A DNA stretch of 27,187 bases from JAUXEH01 sp965602945 (GCA_965602945.1 CBFDBC010000020.1:1-27187), one strand, 5' to 3'. Numbered from the stretch's first letter, positions 7,554-14,559 are shown. The notes: generated by a model from the letters alone, not told the origin. Program-made: numbers and translations.

Positions 7554-8709
7554 CGGTGTCCTTGGTTTTCAAGCCCTGTTCGAGACCCAAGGGAATGGTG
7601 ATGAGGCACAGAAACAGGGTCACGACTTCTGAGTCTCCCCAGTTATATTCGAAGAATCCGGCGGTGAAAAGCCCCGCGCAGGCCGCCAGGCCCGCGGCGG
7701 CGTAGATGTACAGGAGCGTGTCCGCCCTTTCCCGGATCAACCGCAGCAGTGTTACAAAGGCCCACCCCACGAACGTAAGCCAGGCCAGGAGCGTGGGTAT
7801 CCCCCGCTCCGCCCCGATCTGGATCAGGTTGTTGTGGAGGTGAACGTTGTCGCGTGCCTCCGCGGACAGCTCGTATTTGGGCTGCTGGAAGACCACATGT
7901 ACGGTATTCGGGCCGGTCCCGTGGAGAGGGAAGTCGCGGATGATCTCGATCCCTGCTTCCAGGTATTCGATGCGCGGAGCATTGGAAATACTCTGGGGAT
8001 CGAAGATGCTGAGGGCCCGGCGTTTGACATGGGGAGGGCTGGCCAGGAAGACCAGGCCCGCTGCCACCGGGAGGAGGATCAGCACCTTCGGTTTGTAGAG
8101 CAGCAGCAGGATGCAGGTCACGACCACGAGTCCCACCCAGGCATTGCGGGTAAGCGTCATCACCAGGGCCAGGGCCGCCAGCGCGAAACCTCCTCCCCAG
8201 ATCAGACGGGTCTTTCCCTTGTCGAACAGGAAGAAACTCAACGCCAGCGCGCCGAACAGGAGCAGCAGCCCGGCCTGCGTCATGTAATGGTCCATGAATC
8301 CTGAGATCCGCTCTCCGGGCTCTGCCTTGAACAGCGCATAGACAAAAGAAAAGGCGATGCTTGCTAATGCGGAGGCGAGCAGGGCCCGAGCCGCATGCTT
8401 CCCGTCGCGGTTCTCTCTGATCCCGGTGTACACGATGGGTACGATCAGGAGAAGCAGGAGCTCCCGGCTGTCCTGAAAGCTCACCATGGGATTGCGGGAG
8501 AGGGCCGAGGCGATCAGCGAAAGTCCGGCATAGGCCAGCAGCGGCCAGAAAAAACCTGGGAAGCGGGGGGCTTCGTGTTTATTGGCCAGCAGCACGATCC
8601 AGGCGACAAAGGCCAGGCCCAGGACGATCTGGCTGGCAGAGATGGAGATCATGGAGGTCAATAGATACAGGATGATGGATGCGGGAAGGATCCTGTCCGT
8701 GCTGCGCAT
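7546..8709 (-). CDS. O-antigen ligase / polymerase family membrane protein (Wzy_C, WaaL-like)
   Basis: A 387-residue polytopic inner-membrane protein with roughly ten hydrophobic segments. A long periplasmic loop contains GTGPNTVH and HLHNNLIQIGAERGIPTLLAW, typical of the Wzy_C domain shared by O-antigen ligases, which attach O-chains to lipid A-core, and by some polymerases. TRNAWVGL upstream of the loop is another family feature. I chose ATG at 8709 because a clear AGGAG site is 7 bp upstream; an ATG at 8736 or the longer frame to 8799 lacks one, and 8736 would sit at the predicted transcript start. Ligase and polymerase cannot be told apart by eye, but the heptosyltransferase and heptose kinase neighbours favour an LPS-related role. 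It overlaps the PHP gene by 8 bp. Confidence 0.82.
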   Translation of the reverse strand: MRSTDRILPASIILYLLTSMISISASQIVLGLAFVAWIVLLANKHEAPRFPGFFWPLLAYAGLSLIASALSRNPMVSFQDSRELLLLLIVPIVYTGIRENRDGKHAARALLASALASIAFSFVYALFKAEPGERISGFMDHYMTQAGLLLLFGALALSFFLFDKGKTRLIWGGGFALAALALVMTLTRNAWVGLVVVTCILLLLYKPKVLILLPVAAGLVFLASPPHVKRRALSIFDPQSISNAPRIEYLEAGIEIIRDFPLHGTGPNTVHVVFQQPKYELSAEARDNVHLHNNLIQIGAERGIPTLLAWLTFVGWAFVTLLRLIRERADTLLYIYAAAGLAACAGLFTAGFFEYNWGDSEVVTLFLCLITIPLGLEQGLKTKDTDA

Positions 8710-8740
8710 GGGCCTTCTCCTGACCTTTTCGGTCATTGGG

Positions 8741-8769
8741 ATGATATACCACCTCTGCAAAAACTTCAA
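8741..8769 (-). promoter_or_regulatory. Candidate promoter of the ligase-PHP-rfaE1 operon
   Basis: On the minus strand TTGAAG (8764-8769) is followed after 17 bp by TATCAT (8741-8746). Transcription would begin near 8734, giving a leader of about 25 bases before the ATG at 8709. Both elements are imperfect matches. Confidence 0.45.
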
Positions 8770-8779
8770 ATTCCCGCCG

Positions 8780-8792
8780 TGCCTGGCAGGCA
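8780..8792. promoter_or_regulatory. 13-bp perfect inverted repeat, possible operator
   Basis: TGCCTG-G-CAGGCA is a perfect 6-1-6 dyad centred about 52 bp upstream of the predicted transcription start of the ligase operon, a position usual for an activator site. No regulator is identified and short dyads can arise by chance. Confidence 0.35.
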
Positions 8793-8829
8793 TTTCCAAA
8801 TCCGTGATAGAGTATCGTGAAGAGAAAAC

Positions 8830-8905
8830 AGGCGAGCTCCCATCCGTCTGAGCCGCATGAGGGTGGGTGGTTGGGTCTTCGGCGAGGAGGGATGGGAGTT
8901 CGCCT
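8830..8905. repeat. 16-bp inverted repeat with G-rich 44-nt loop
   Basis: The arms 8830-8845 (AGGCGAGCTCCCATCC) and 8890-8905 (GGATGGGAGTTCGCCT) pair over 16 positions with one non-Watson-Crick pair. The 44-nt loop contains a G-rich stretch at 8861-8875 on the + strand. It lies in the 234-bp gap between the GT9 gene and the ligase-like gene. On the minus-strand transcript the second arm is followed by a pyrimidine-rich GTTTTCTCTTC, so it may end transcription after the GT9 gene, though the loop is long for an intrinsic terminator. It could also be an attenuator or a protein-binding site. No gene is visible in the gap. Confidence 0.6.
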
Positions 8906-8943
8906 AAAAAGTGCTGTGTATTTTTTTGGGGAAGCAGGTGATG

Positions 8944-9975
8944 TCAGGTAAGCATGCTCTTGGCCGCCTGGGCCGCCTCTTCCGGTGTGATGGTCAGCAA
9001 ACAGCGGAAGTCCCCGTGGACGCAGTCCCTCTGGCGGCAGGGGCGGCAGTTGTATGCTTTTTGTAGAAGTGTGGCCTCGGCTTTCCAGGGGGAAAAGTGG
9101 GCGGGCAGGGTAGGGCCGAACAAGGCCACGATGGGCGTGTTTGTGGTGGCGGCGATGTGCATGGGGCCGCTGTCCGGCCCCACGAACAGGTCAGCCCTGC
9201 GGATAAGCTCCCCGACCTCCCGCAGGTTGAGCCGGCCCACCAGAGGGACCACCCGTTCGGCTGTGAGGGACTCCCCCCGGGGGATGTCCTCCCGTGCTCC
9301 GATCAGGACCACGGCCGTTTCCGGGAGGCCCGTAAGCAGGGGGATCAGGCGAGCCAGGTTGTCCGCGCCCCAGTCCCGGAACCGGTTGCCGGCCCCGATG
9401 TGCAGGACGATGGTACGGCGGCCTTCAAGCCCTTCCTGCCGGTAAACCGCTTCGATCCTGGCCTTTTCAAGCTCCAGGGGCGGGGGCAAAATCAGCCGGG
9501 GGATGTCGTCGCGTTTCACTCCCGCGGCCCTGGCCAGGTTGAAGTGGTCCTCCACGGAGTGGCGGGAACCGGTCCTGGGAAGTGTGAGGTCGTAGAAGTG
9601 ATGTTTGAATTTCAGGCGGTGGCCGACTTTCCGGCGGGCGCGGGAAAACAGCGTGATCCAGAAAGCCCGCGGACCTCCGTGGAAGTCGATGAGGAGGTCG
9701 AATTTCCGGCGCTGAAGGGGCCGCATCAACGCCAGGAACTCCGCGGCCTTAAATTTCCTGGGGAAGACCGAGACCTCATCCAGGTCCGAGTTTCCCTCCA
9801 CCAGGGCCCGGTAGGGCTCCTCCACCACATAGGTAATATGGGCGTGGGGGTAACGTTCTCGAACGGCCCGGACTGCGGGCGTGGTCATCAGTATGTCGCC
9901 GATGCGCCTCAGCCTGACCAGGAGGATCTTCTCGATGGCGGCAGGATCAATCTTTGGTCGCTCTATCCGGCTCAA
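8944..9975 (-). CDS. Glycosyltransferase family 9, heptosyltransferase-like
   Basis: A 343-residue soluble GT-B enzyme of the ADP-heptose:LPS heptosyltransferase family (WaaC/WaaF/WaaQ type), acting at the cytoplasmic face during core assembly. The N-terminal domain starts at KILLVRLRRIGD (16-27, ending at the conserved Asp27). The C-terminal domain has LHIGAGNRFRDWG (191-203), FVGPDSGPMHIAA (264-276, with the nucleotide-sugar-binding Asp268-Ser269-Gly270) and FGPTLPAHFSPW. The Cys cluster 310/313/318/325 near the C-terminus is common in GT9. The start appears to be TTG at 9975, since no ATG precedes the first Rossmann strand; this gives a 29-bp overlap with the Trm112-like gene. Which heptose or hexose is transferred cannot be read from the sequence. 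Confidence 0.88.
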   Translation of the reverse strand: MSRIERPKIDPAAIEKILLVRLRRIGDILMTTPAVRAVRERYPHAHITYVVEEPYRALVEGNSDLDEVSVFPRKFKAAEFLALMRPLQRRKFDLLIDFHGGPRAFWITLFSRARRKVGHRLKFKHHFYDLTLPRTGSRHSVEDHFNLARAAGVKRDDIPRLILPPPLELEKARIEAVYRQEGLEGRRTIVLHIGAGNRFRDWGADNLARLIPLLTGLPETAVVLIGAREDIPRGESLTAERVVPLVGRLNLREVGELIRRADLFVGPDSGPMHIAATTNTPIVALFGPTLPAHFSPWKAEATLLQKAYNCRPCRQRDCVHGDFRCLLTITPEEAAQAAKSMLT

Positions 9976-10132
9976 TGGTCGCCTCGTCCGGGATCATGAC
10001 GGGGATGCCTTCCTTTACGGGATAGACCCTGTGGCACTGCAGGCACTTCAGGCCCGTTTCGTCTGCGGTCTGTTTGATCTCGGTCTTGCACACCGGGCAC
10101 GCCAGGATATCGAGCAGCTCTTTGTCGATCAT
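9947..10132 (-). CDS. Trm112 family zinc-ribbon protein (YcaR / UPF0434-like)
   Basis: A 61-residue protein starting MIDKELLDILACPVCK, with two CxxC pairs (Cys12/Cys15 and Cys30/Cys33) forming a zinc ribbon and the typical VYPVKEGIPVMI strand. Eukaryotic and archaeal Trm112 activates several methyltransferases; the bacterial homologue is often located near lpxK/kdsB or other LPS genes but its role is poorly defined. Here it is the first gene of the minus-strand LPS block and overlaps the GT9 start by 29 bp. GAGGAG lies 11 bp upstream of the ATG and a good promoter lies further upstream. Confidence 0.9.
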   Translation of the reverse strand: MIDKELLDILACPVCKTEIKQTADETGLKCLQCHRVYPVKEGIPVMIPDEATIEPDRATKD

Positions 10133-10159
10133 GGTCGTTTTTTCTCCTCAGTACACTCT

Positions 10160-10188
10160 ATCTTATCCCACGCGGCCCGACTCGTCAA
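10160..10188 (-). promoter_or_regulatory. Promoter of the Trm112-GT9 operon
   Basis: On the minus strand TTGACG (10183-10188) and TAAGAT (10160-10165) are separated by exactly 17 bp. The start would be about 20 bases before the Trm112-like ATG. It is divergent from the promoter at 10219-10247, leaving 30 bp between the two -35 elements. Confidence 0.65.
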
Positions 10189-10218
10189 TCCGGCCTGTAC
10201 GCGGCCCTCGCCCCGGGT

Positions 10219-10247
10219 TTGACAGCCCAGTAGGACGGTGGTATGGT
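10219..10247 (+). promoter_or_regulatory. Promoter of the glycosidase-like gene
   Basis: A perfect TTGACA (10219-10224) is followed by 17 bp and TATGGT (10242-10247). Transcription would start near 10254, giving a leader of about 57 bases to the ATG at 10311. Confidence 0.65.
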
Positions 10248-10310
10248 ACCTGAAAATAAGGGCAGGCGCGTACCGGAACAACATGCGCGTGCCGCAGATA
10301 CCGAAGAGCA

Positions 10311-11636
10311 ATGAAGGAGACCTTCCGCTGGAATCCCCATGCCGACCAGCCGCACAATGTCGGCTCACGCGGCGGGCGTTTCCTCCGCCATCTGAAACAT
10401 GCGCCCGGTTATCTGGGGATGATCGGGTCCAACCTCCGGAAATCGGTCCCGGTGCTCATGCAGTACCGTTTCCTCCGCAGTTTTTCCTATCAATTCCCGG
10501 CCAGCATAAACGACCCCTTCGCCGTAGCGGTCTCGCCCGTAGCTGAAGAAGAGCAGGAACAGGCCCTGTTGGATCTGCTTGGGGAACTGGGCATCACACA
10601 AAGCCTGCTGCGAATCCCTTCGTGGGAGCGGGAAAGGCTTGAAATGTATGAACGGTTCCTGACCAGGCTGCGGGGAGCGGGGATCGAGGTCCTGGTGGCA
10701 CTCCTGCAGCAGCGGAAGGACGTGCTCGAGCCGCAATGCTGGGATCGCTTCCTGGCGGAGGTCTTTTCCCGCCTTGGGAGGAAAGGCGCACTCTTCGAGG
10801 TGGGTCATGCCTGGAACCGCACCAAATGGGGGGTCTGGGACCACCGTGAATACCTCCGTCTGGCCCGTGCGGCCCTGGAGGCGGCCCATGAGCACGAAGT
10901 CCGGCTGGTGGGTCCGGCGGTCATCGATTTTGAGTTCCACCTCTACCCTCCGGTGCTGAAGCACGTCGATTACGACATCATAAGCTCGCTCTTGTATGTC
11001 GACCGCAGCGGCCCACCCGAGGGGAGGCAGTTCGGCTGGGACACAACCAGGAAACTGGCCCTGCTGCGCGCGATCGTGGACAGCTGTTCTCGGGAGGGTC
11101 GGGACCTGTGGATCACGGAGGTCAACTGGCCCCTCAAAGACACAGGAGATTATTCGCCCGCGGCGGGCCGGCCCAATGTGGGCGAAGATGAACAGGCGGA
11201 TTACCTGGTCCGCTATTATCTCCTCTGCCTGTGCAGCGGGTGGGTGGACAGAATCTACTGGTGGCAGCTGGTCGCACCGGGATACGGCCTGGTCGACAGC
11301 CGGTCCTCACCCTGGCGTAAGCGCCCCTCTTTCTATGCCATGAAGACCTTGAAGAGATTCTGCGGAGGCAGCGTGTACCAGGGCCGTTTCGTACACCCCG
11401 AGGCCCGGATCTTCAACTTCTGTCAGGGAAAGGACGTGTTTGCCGTAGGCTGGACCGAGCGGGGGACGGTGGATTTTCACTTCCCGAGTCCGATCAAACG
11501 GGTGGTCGGCCGAGATGGAGAGGAACTTCCAGTGACGGGAAGGACGGTCATGTTGAACGCCAGTCCTCGTTACGTTTTTTTTGAACACAAGGAGGAAGAG
11601 GACATCTCCGGGGCACGGGCTCTAGAACCGGAATGA
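10311..11636 (+). CDS. Glycoside hydrolase-like TIM-barrel protein, acid/base residue absent
   Basis: A 441-residue protein without a signal peptide, resembling clan-A glycosidases (GH5/GH39-like) found in cell-surface polysaccharide loci. Recognisable parts are the beta-4 region FEVGHAWNRTKWG (Glu163 to Gly174), the beta-7 nucleophile region LWITEVNWPL (Glu270), and IYWWQLVAPGYGLVDS before a small C-terminal beta domain. In active members the beta-4 motif reads E-V/I-G-N-E-P-N; here it is E-V-G-H-A-W-N, so the acid/base glutamate is Ala167. The nucleophile position is kept. It may be non-hydrolytic, a carbohydrate-binding protein, or use another acid. Its promoter diverges from that of the GT9 operon, suggesting a role with LPS. 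Only a weak GAAGAG ribosome-binding site is present. The 3' end overlaps the convergent SH3-barrel gene by 15 bp. Confidence 0.7.
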   Translation: MKETFRWNPHADQPHNVGSRGGRFLRHLKHAPGYLGMIGSNLRKSVPVLMQYRFLRSFSYQFPASINDPFAVAVSPVAEEEQEQALLDLLGELGITQSLLRIPSWERERLEMYERFLTRLRGAGIEVLVALLQQRKDVLEPQCWDRFLAEVFSRLGRKGALFEVGHAWNRTKWGVWDHREYLRLARAALEAAHEHEVRLVGPAVIDFEFHLYPPVLKHVDYDIISSLLYVDRSGPPEGRQFGWDTTRKLALLRAIVDSCSREGRDLWITEVNWPLKDTGDYSPAAGRPNVGEDEQADYLVRYYLLCLCSGWVDRIYWWQLVAPGYGLVDSRSSPWRKRPSFYAMKTLKRFCGGSVYQGRFVHPEARIFNFCQGKDVFAVGWTERGTVDFHFPSPIKRVVGRDGEELPVTGRTVMLNASPRYVFFEHKEEEDISGARALEPE

Positions 11637-12836
11637 AAATCCCAGGCGCAAGGCCACTCCTGAAAAGTCGACTTCGGCCGGGCGCGCATCGGACACACCG
11701 GCTTCGGCCGGCTTCCGGTCCCGGATGAAAACCAGCGGATAGGAGGTCTGGGCCGAGATATGACCCTGGTAGATGTAAAGCAGCCCCTCTTCCTCTGATG
11801 TGCCCCCCCCCGAGTTGCTGTAGGTATCGGTCCCTTCGAAGTCACGGAGCTTGGCCAGGTGACCGGAGAGTTCTGCAAAGAATGAGAAGCCCGGGCTGAT
11901 ATCCATGTTCAGTCCCAACCCCGACATGAAGCCCATGCCTTGGGAACTGGCCTCGCCCGCCCATTCTTCCCAGGCCTCGCCCTGCTGAAGCCGGTAGTAA
12001 TAGTTGCAGTGTGCGAGATAATATTCTATCCCGCCCTTGATGTAGAACCGGGGGAGGAAGAAATAGGAGAGGTTCAGGCGCAGGGGCACGGCGCTGACTT
12101 CCGGGCGGGCGGTGTAGGTAGCCGGTTCGGCGCTTGCGGAGTAAAAGACACCGCTCTCGCGGCTTCCCTTCAGATAATCCAGGCCCACCCCCAGGAAAAG
12201 GCCGGGCAGCAGCTCACCCTGGAATTCTGCTCCGAAGATCCAGGCCAGATGCAGGGGATTGATGTCGGTGTCTACCTGGCTTGCCAGAACATCGGCGGAA
12301 TAATCGGCCAGGCCCTGGGCGCCGGTGTTCAGGTCCCCAACGGCCCGGTATGAACCTCCCATTCCCAGGGAAAGGCGGAGCCGTGGCTGCTGCCGGGAGG
12401 ACGGAGGAGGCTCGGCGGCCTCTGCCTGCGGTTCCAGGGCCGGTGGGATTTTTTCCGCGATCGGCGGCTCCTTCTCCGGTTTTGCGGGAGGGGGCTTTTG
12501 CAGAGGCGCCGGTGGCGGCTCGGCCGGAGGCTTTTCCTGCTGTTTTGTTTCCGGCAGCCGGGACGTGACGATGACCAGGCTCTCGTGCACGAAACCCATT
12601 CCTACCTGGCCGCGGTCTGAGATAAATGAGACCCGGTACCATTCGCCCTCCTTGCTTTCTCCCTCGAGGACCGAGCCCTGAGGTGCCATGTGGACGATGG
12701 GGCTGCCGATGTCGGGTTCCTTCCTGATGTTGGCCTGATCGGTGACCACCTTGAGCTTGAGCGGGGCCTCCTGGGCGAGGATGCCGAGAGTGATCCCCGC
12801 ACACATCCAAACAAGCAGCAGAGCCTTGCCTTTCAT
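11622..12836 (-). CDS. Exported SH3-domain protein with C-terminal outer-membrane beta-barrel
   Basis: A 404-residue protein. Residues 1-21 look like a signal peptide (MKGK plus a hydrophobic core, cleavage near ILA-QE). Residues 27-92 form a bacterial SH3 domain (VVTDQANIRKEPDIGSPIV...EGEWYRVSF), commonly a peptidoglycan- or protein-binding module. A Pro/Glu-rich linker spans about 97-150, long enough to cross the periplasm. From about 151 to the end there are amphipathic beta-strands with many aromatics, ending in SFRF, as in an outer-membrane barrel. I infer a barrel that also contacts the cell wall, similar in idea to OmpA. A tract of nine G residues (11803-11811 on the + strand as C) encodes a Ser/Gly loop between strands. 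No ribosome-binding site precedes the ATG. The exact family is not recognised. Confidence 0.75.
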   Translation of the reverse strand: MKGKALLLVWMCAGITLGILAQEAPLKLKVVTDQANIRKEPDIGSPIVHMAPQGSVLEGESKEGEWYRVSFISDRGQVGMGFVHESLVIVTSRLPETKQQEKPPAEPPPAPLQKPPPAKPEKEPPIAEKIPPALEPQAEAAEPPPSSRQQPRLRLSLGMGGSYRAVGDLNTGAQGLADYSADVLASQVDTDINPLHLAWIFGAEFQGELLPGLFLGVGLDYLKGSRESGVFYSASAEPATYTARPEVSAVPLRLNLSYFFLPRFYIKGGIEYYLAHCNYYYRLQQGEAWEEWAGEASSQGMGFMSGLGLNMDISPGFSFFAELSGHLAKLRDFEGTDTYSNSGGGTSEEEGLLYIYQGHISAQTSYPLVFIRDRKPAEAGVSDARPAEVDFSGVALRLGFSFRF

Positions 12837-12845
12837 GATATGCTT

Positions 12846-12874
12846 AGTTTAGCGCACATGGGCCGGATTATCAA
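12846..12874 (-). promoter_or_regulatory. Promoter of the SH3-barrel gene, giving a nearly leaderless mRNA
   Basis: On the minus strand TTGATA (12869-12874), 17 bp spacer, TAAACT (12846-12851). The predicted start at about 12839 is only a few bases before the ATG at 12836, and no Shine-Dalgarno sequence is visible. The rest of the 221-bp gap up to 13057 holds this promoter and that of the DUF1573 gene, and nothing else I recognise. Confidence 0.5.
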
Positions 12875-13002
12875 TCGGGATGGATTCCGCCGTTCCGGTG
12901 GTTTGGCCGACTAAATTGAGCGGGAACGGCATGACCGGTCGTCTCTCTAAAGGAGCGCCGCGAGATGGTTGTCCGGCGGCCATGAGAAGGGCTTGGTGTG
13001 TT

Positions 13003-13031
13003 TTGCCGTTTTAATAAAAAAATGCTAACAT
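13003..13031 (+). promoter_or_regulatory. Promoter of the DUF1573 gene with extended -10
   Basis: TTGCCG (13003-13008), 17 bp spacer, then TAACAT (13026-13031) preceded by TGC, an extended -10. An AAGGAG ribosome-binding site is at 13046-13051, six bases before the ATG. Confidence 0.6.
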
Positions 13032-13057
13032 GAACCTAGGTAGTCAAGGAGAAAACA

Positions 13058-13909
13058 ATGTGGTGTGAACGGAGATGGTCACATAGACTCGGCGCGGCCC
13101 TGCTTTTGGGCGTGATGGCGACGGCTTTGGCACTTGTGCCGCTTCAGGCCCAGCAGAAACCGGCCATAAAATTCAAAGAGAACAGCTGGGATTTCGGCAA
13201 GACCAAACAGGGAACCGTCCTGACACACGTTTTCCGTTTCCAGAATGCCGGGGATGCCACCCTCATCGTCCGCAATGTGCAGACAACCTGCGGGTGTGCG
13301 GCGGCCCTGATCTCGAACAAGGAGATCAAGCCGGGCAAGACCGGCGAGATCAAGGTCACCTTCAACACCAAGGGATATGAGGGGGCCCAGATCAAATACC
13401 TCTATGTGGACAGCAATGATCCGAAACAACCCAAGGCGACGCTGACGGTCAAGGCTGCCATCGATGTCCCCCCCCGGCCCAAGATCGAGCTCGACCGCTA
13501 CAGCATCGACCTGGGGCCGCTCCTGGAGTCCGAAGGGATCGAAACCCAGGCAATCCTCTCCAACCCGGGCGAGCGGGAGCTGAGCGTCGAGTTCTCACAC
13601 AAGAGCGCCGAGTTCTGGATCGGCACCAAGCCGATCACCTCCCCGCTCAAGATCGCGGCCGGGAAAGAGGTGACCGTCAGCATGAAGATCACGCCGCGGC
13701 GAAACCTGGGGCTCATTCGCGAGTACGTCCTGCTGCGGACCAACGATCCCATGCGGCCCAACCTGTCCCTTTACGTCGCCGGCTATATCTTCTCAATGGA
13801 ACAGCTGCAGGAGCTCTTTGCCCGGCTTACGCCGGAGCAGCTGCAGGAACTCCTCGACCGGTACAAGGGCAAGCGCCAGGAGTGGCGGCCGGAGGACCTG
13901 GAGCGATGA
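13058..13909 (+). CDS. Exported DUF1573 domain protein
   Basis: A 283-residue protein with an N-terminal signal peptide (Arg-rich start, hydrophobic stretch 11-30, cleavage near LQA-QQK). Residues about 36-130 match DUF1573, an Ig-like beta-sandwich: the core pattern is WDFGKTKQG...FRFQNAGDATLIVRNVQTTCGCAAA...GKTGEIKVTFNTKGYEG...DSNDPKQP. The CGC pair at about 88-90 is a hallmark of the family. A second Ig-like segment (about 140-245) carries a similar RTNDPMRPNLSLYVAGYI strand. The C-terminus has two EQLQEL helices and a charged tail. Function is unknown; the domain is common in Bacteroidetes, Planctomycetes and Acidobacteria in secreted or periplasmic proteins. A good promoter and ribosome-binding site support the start. 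Confidence 0.85.
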   Translation: MWCERRWSHRLGAALLLGVMATALALVPLQAQQKPAIKFKENSWDFGKTKQGTVLTHVFRFQNAGDATLIVRNVQTTCGCAAALISNKEIKPGKTGEIKVTFNTKGYEGAQIKYLYVDSNDPKQPKATLTVKAAIDVPPRPKIELDRYSIDLGPLLESEGIETQAILSNPGERELSVEFSHKSAEFWIGTKPITSPLKIAAGKEVTVSMKITPRRNLGLIREYVLLRTNDPMRPNLSLYVAGYIFSMEQLQELFARLTPEQLQELLDRYKGKRQEWRPEDLER

Positions 13910-13961
13910 CCTCCGCCTGTTGAGCGGCGGGACAGTCCAACCGGAGACGCACAAGGGCAGG

Positions 13962-14285
13962 ATGACAGTTTTCGGCTATTTCCTGGCTGCCCTCGCCAGA
14001 GTCCTGGATGTCGTCCTTATGCTCTACATCTGGATCCTCCTTTTCCGGATCTTCCTCAGCTGGGTTCATGTCCCCTCGCTCTATCAGGTCAAGGTCATCC
14101 TGTACCGCCTGACCGAACCCGTGCTGAGCCCCATCCGGCGGTTCGTGCCTCCCTACCGGTTCGGGGGACTGGATATCAGCCCGATCATCGTCTTCCTGAT
14201 CATCATGTTCCTGCGCTCCTTCCTGGTGCGCACGCTGGCGTTCTATGCCCGGCAGCTTCTGACACCGTCCGCGGGATTCTTCTGA
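13962..14285 (+). CDS. yggT: YggT family integral membrane protein
   Basis: A 107-residue protein with two hydrophobic blocks flanking the family signature: VLMLYIWILLFRIFLSWV, then LYRLTEPVLSPIRRFVPPYRFGGLDISPIIVFLIIMFLR. YggT proteins have been linked to membrane and cell-division-related processes and osmotic tolerance, but no molecular activity is established. The frame is open further upstream to 13818, inside the DUF1573 gene; I chose ATG at 13962 because the family begins near here and AAGGG lies five bases upstream. It is followed by a YggU-like gene after 22 bp, the usual order for this pair. Confidence 0.88.
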   Translation: MTVFGYFLAALARVLDVVLMLYIWILLFRIFLSWVHVPSLYQVKVILYRLTEPVLSPIRRFVPPYRFGGLDISPIIVFLIIMFLRSFLVRTLAFYARQLLTPSAGFF

Positions 14286-14307
14286 TCGCGGCGCCCTCGA
14301 GCCACGG

Positions 14308-14559
14308 ATGAACACGACAGACCGCTCACTCATCAGTGTAAAGGTGCAGGCCCGGGCGCGCAAAACAGGGATCGAACGCCTGGGGCCGGACGAATTCCGG
14401 GTCAAGGTCTCAGCGCCTCCAGTCAAAGGCGCCGCCAACCGGGAGGTGATCGATATGATCGCCCGGCATTTCGATGTGCCCCCCACATCGGTAAAGATCG
14501 TGCAGGGGGAAACTTCCTCCCGGAAGCGGATCGCCATCACCCATCCCTCGTCTTCCTGA
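14308..14559 (+). CDS. yggU: DUF167 / YggU family protein
   Basis: An 83-residue protein with the family pattern VKVQARARKTGIERL, then FRVKVSAPPVKGAANREVIDMIARHFDVPPTSVKIVQGETSSRKRIAI. This small alpha/beta fold is widespread in bacteria, archaea and eukaryotes but has no assigned biochemical role. It sits directly downstream of yggT, as in many proteobacteria, and has no clear ribosome-binding site of its own. Confidence 0.9.
   Translation: MNTTDRSLISVKVQARARKTGIERLGPDEFRVKVSAPPVKGAANREVIDMIARHFDVPPTSVKIVQGETSSRKRIAITHPSSS

Noticed and set aside
8921..8927. Seven-base T tract after the inverted repeat at 8830-8905, as a + strand terminator
   Set aside because: It is 15 bases past the second arm and no + strand gene reads into it.
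13468..13475. Run of eight C residues in the DUF1573 gene as a phase-variable site
   Set aside because: It encodes Val-Pro-Pro-Arg in a linker and could arise from codon bias alone; only noted as a comparison to the nine-base tract.
13913..13930. CCGCC/GGCGG hairpin between the DUF1573 and YggT genes
   Set aside because: Five-base stem with an eight-base loop and no T tract; expected by chance at this GC content.
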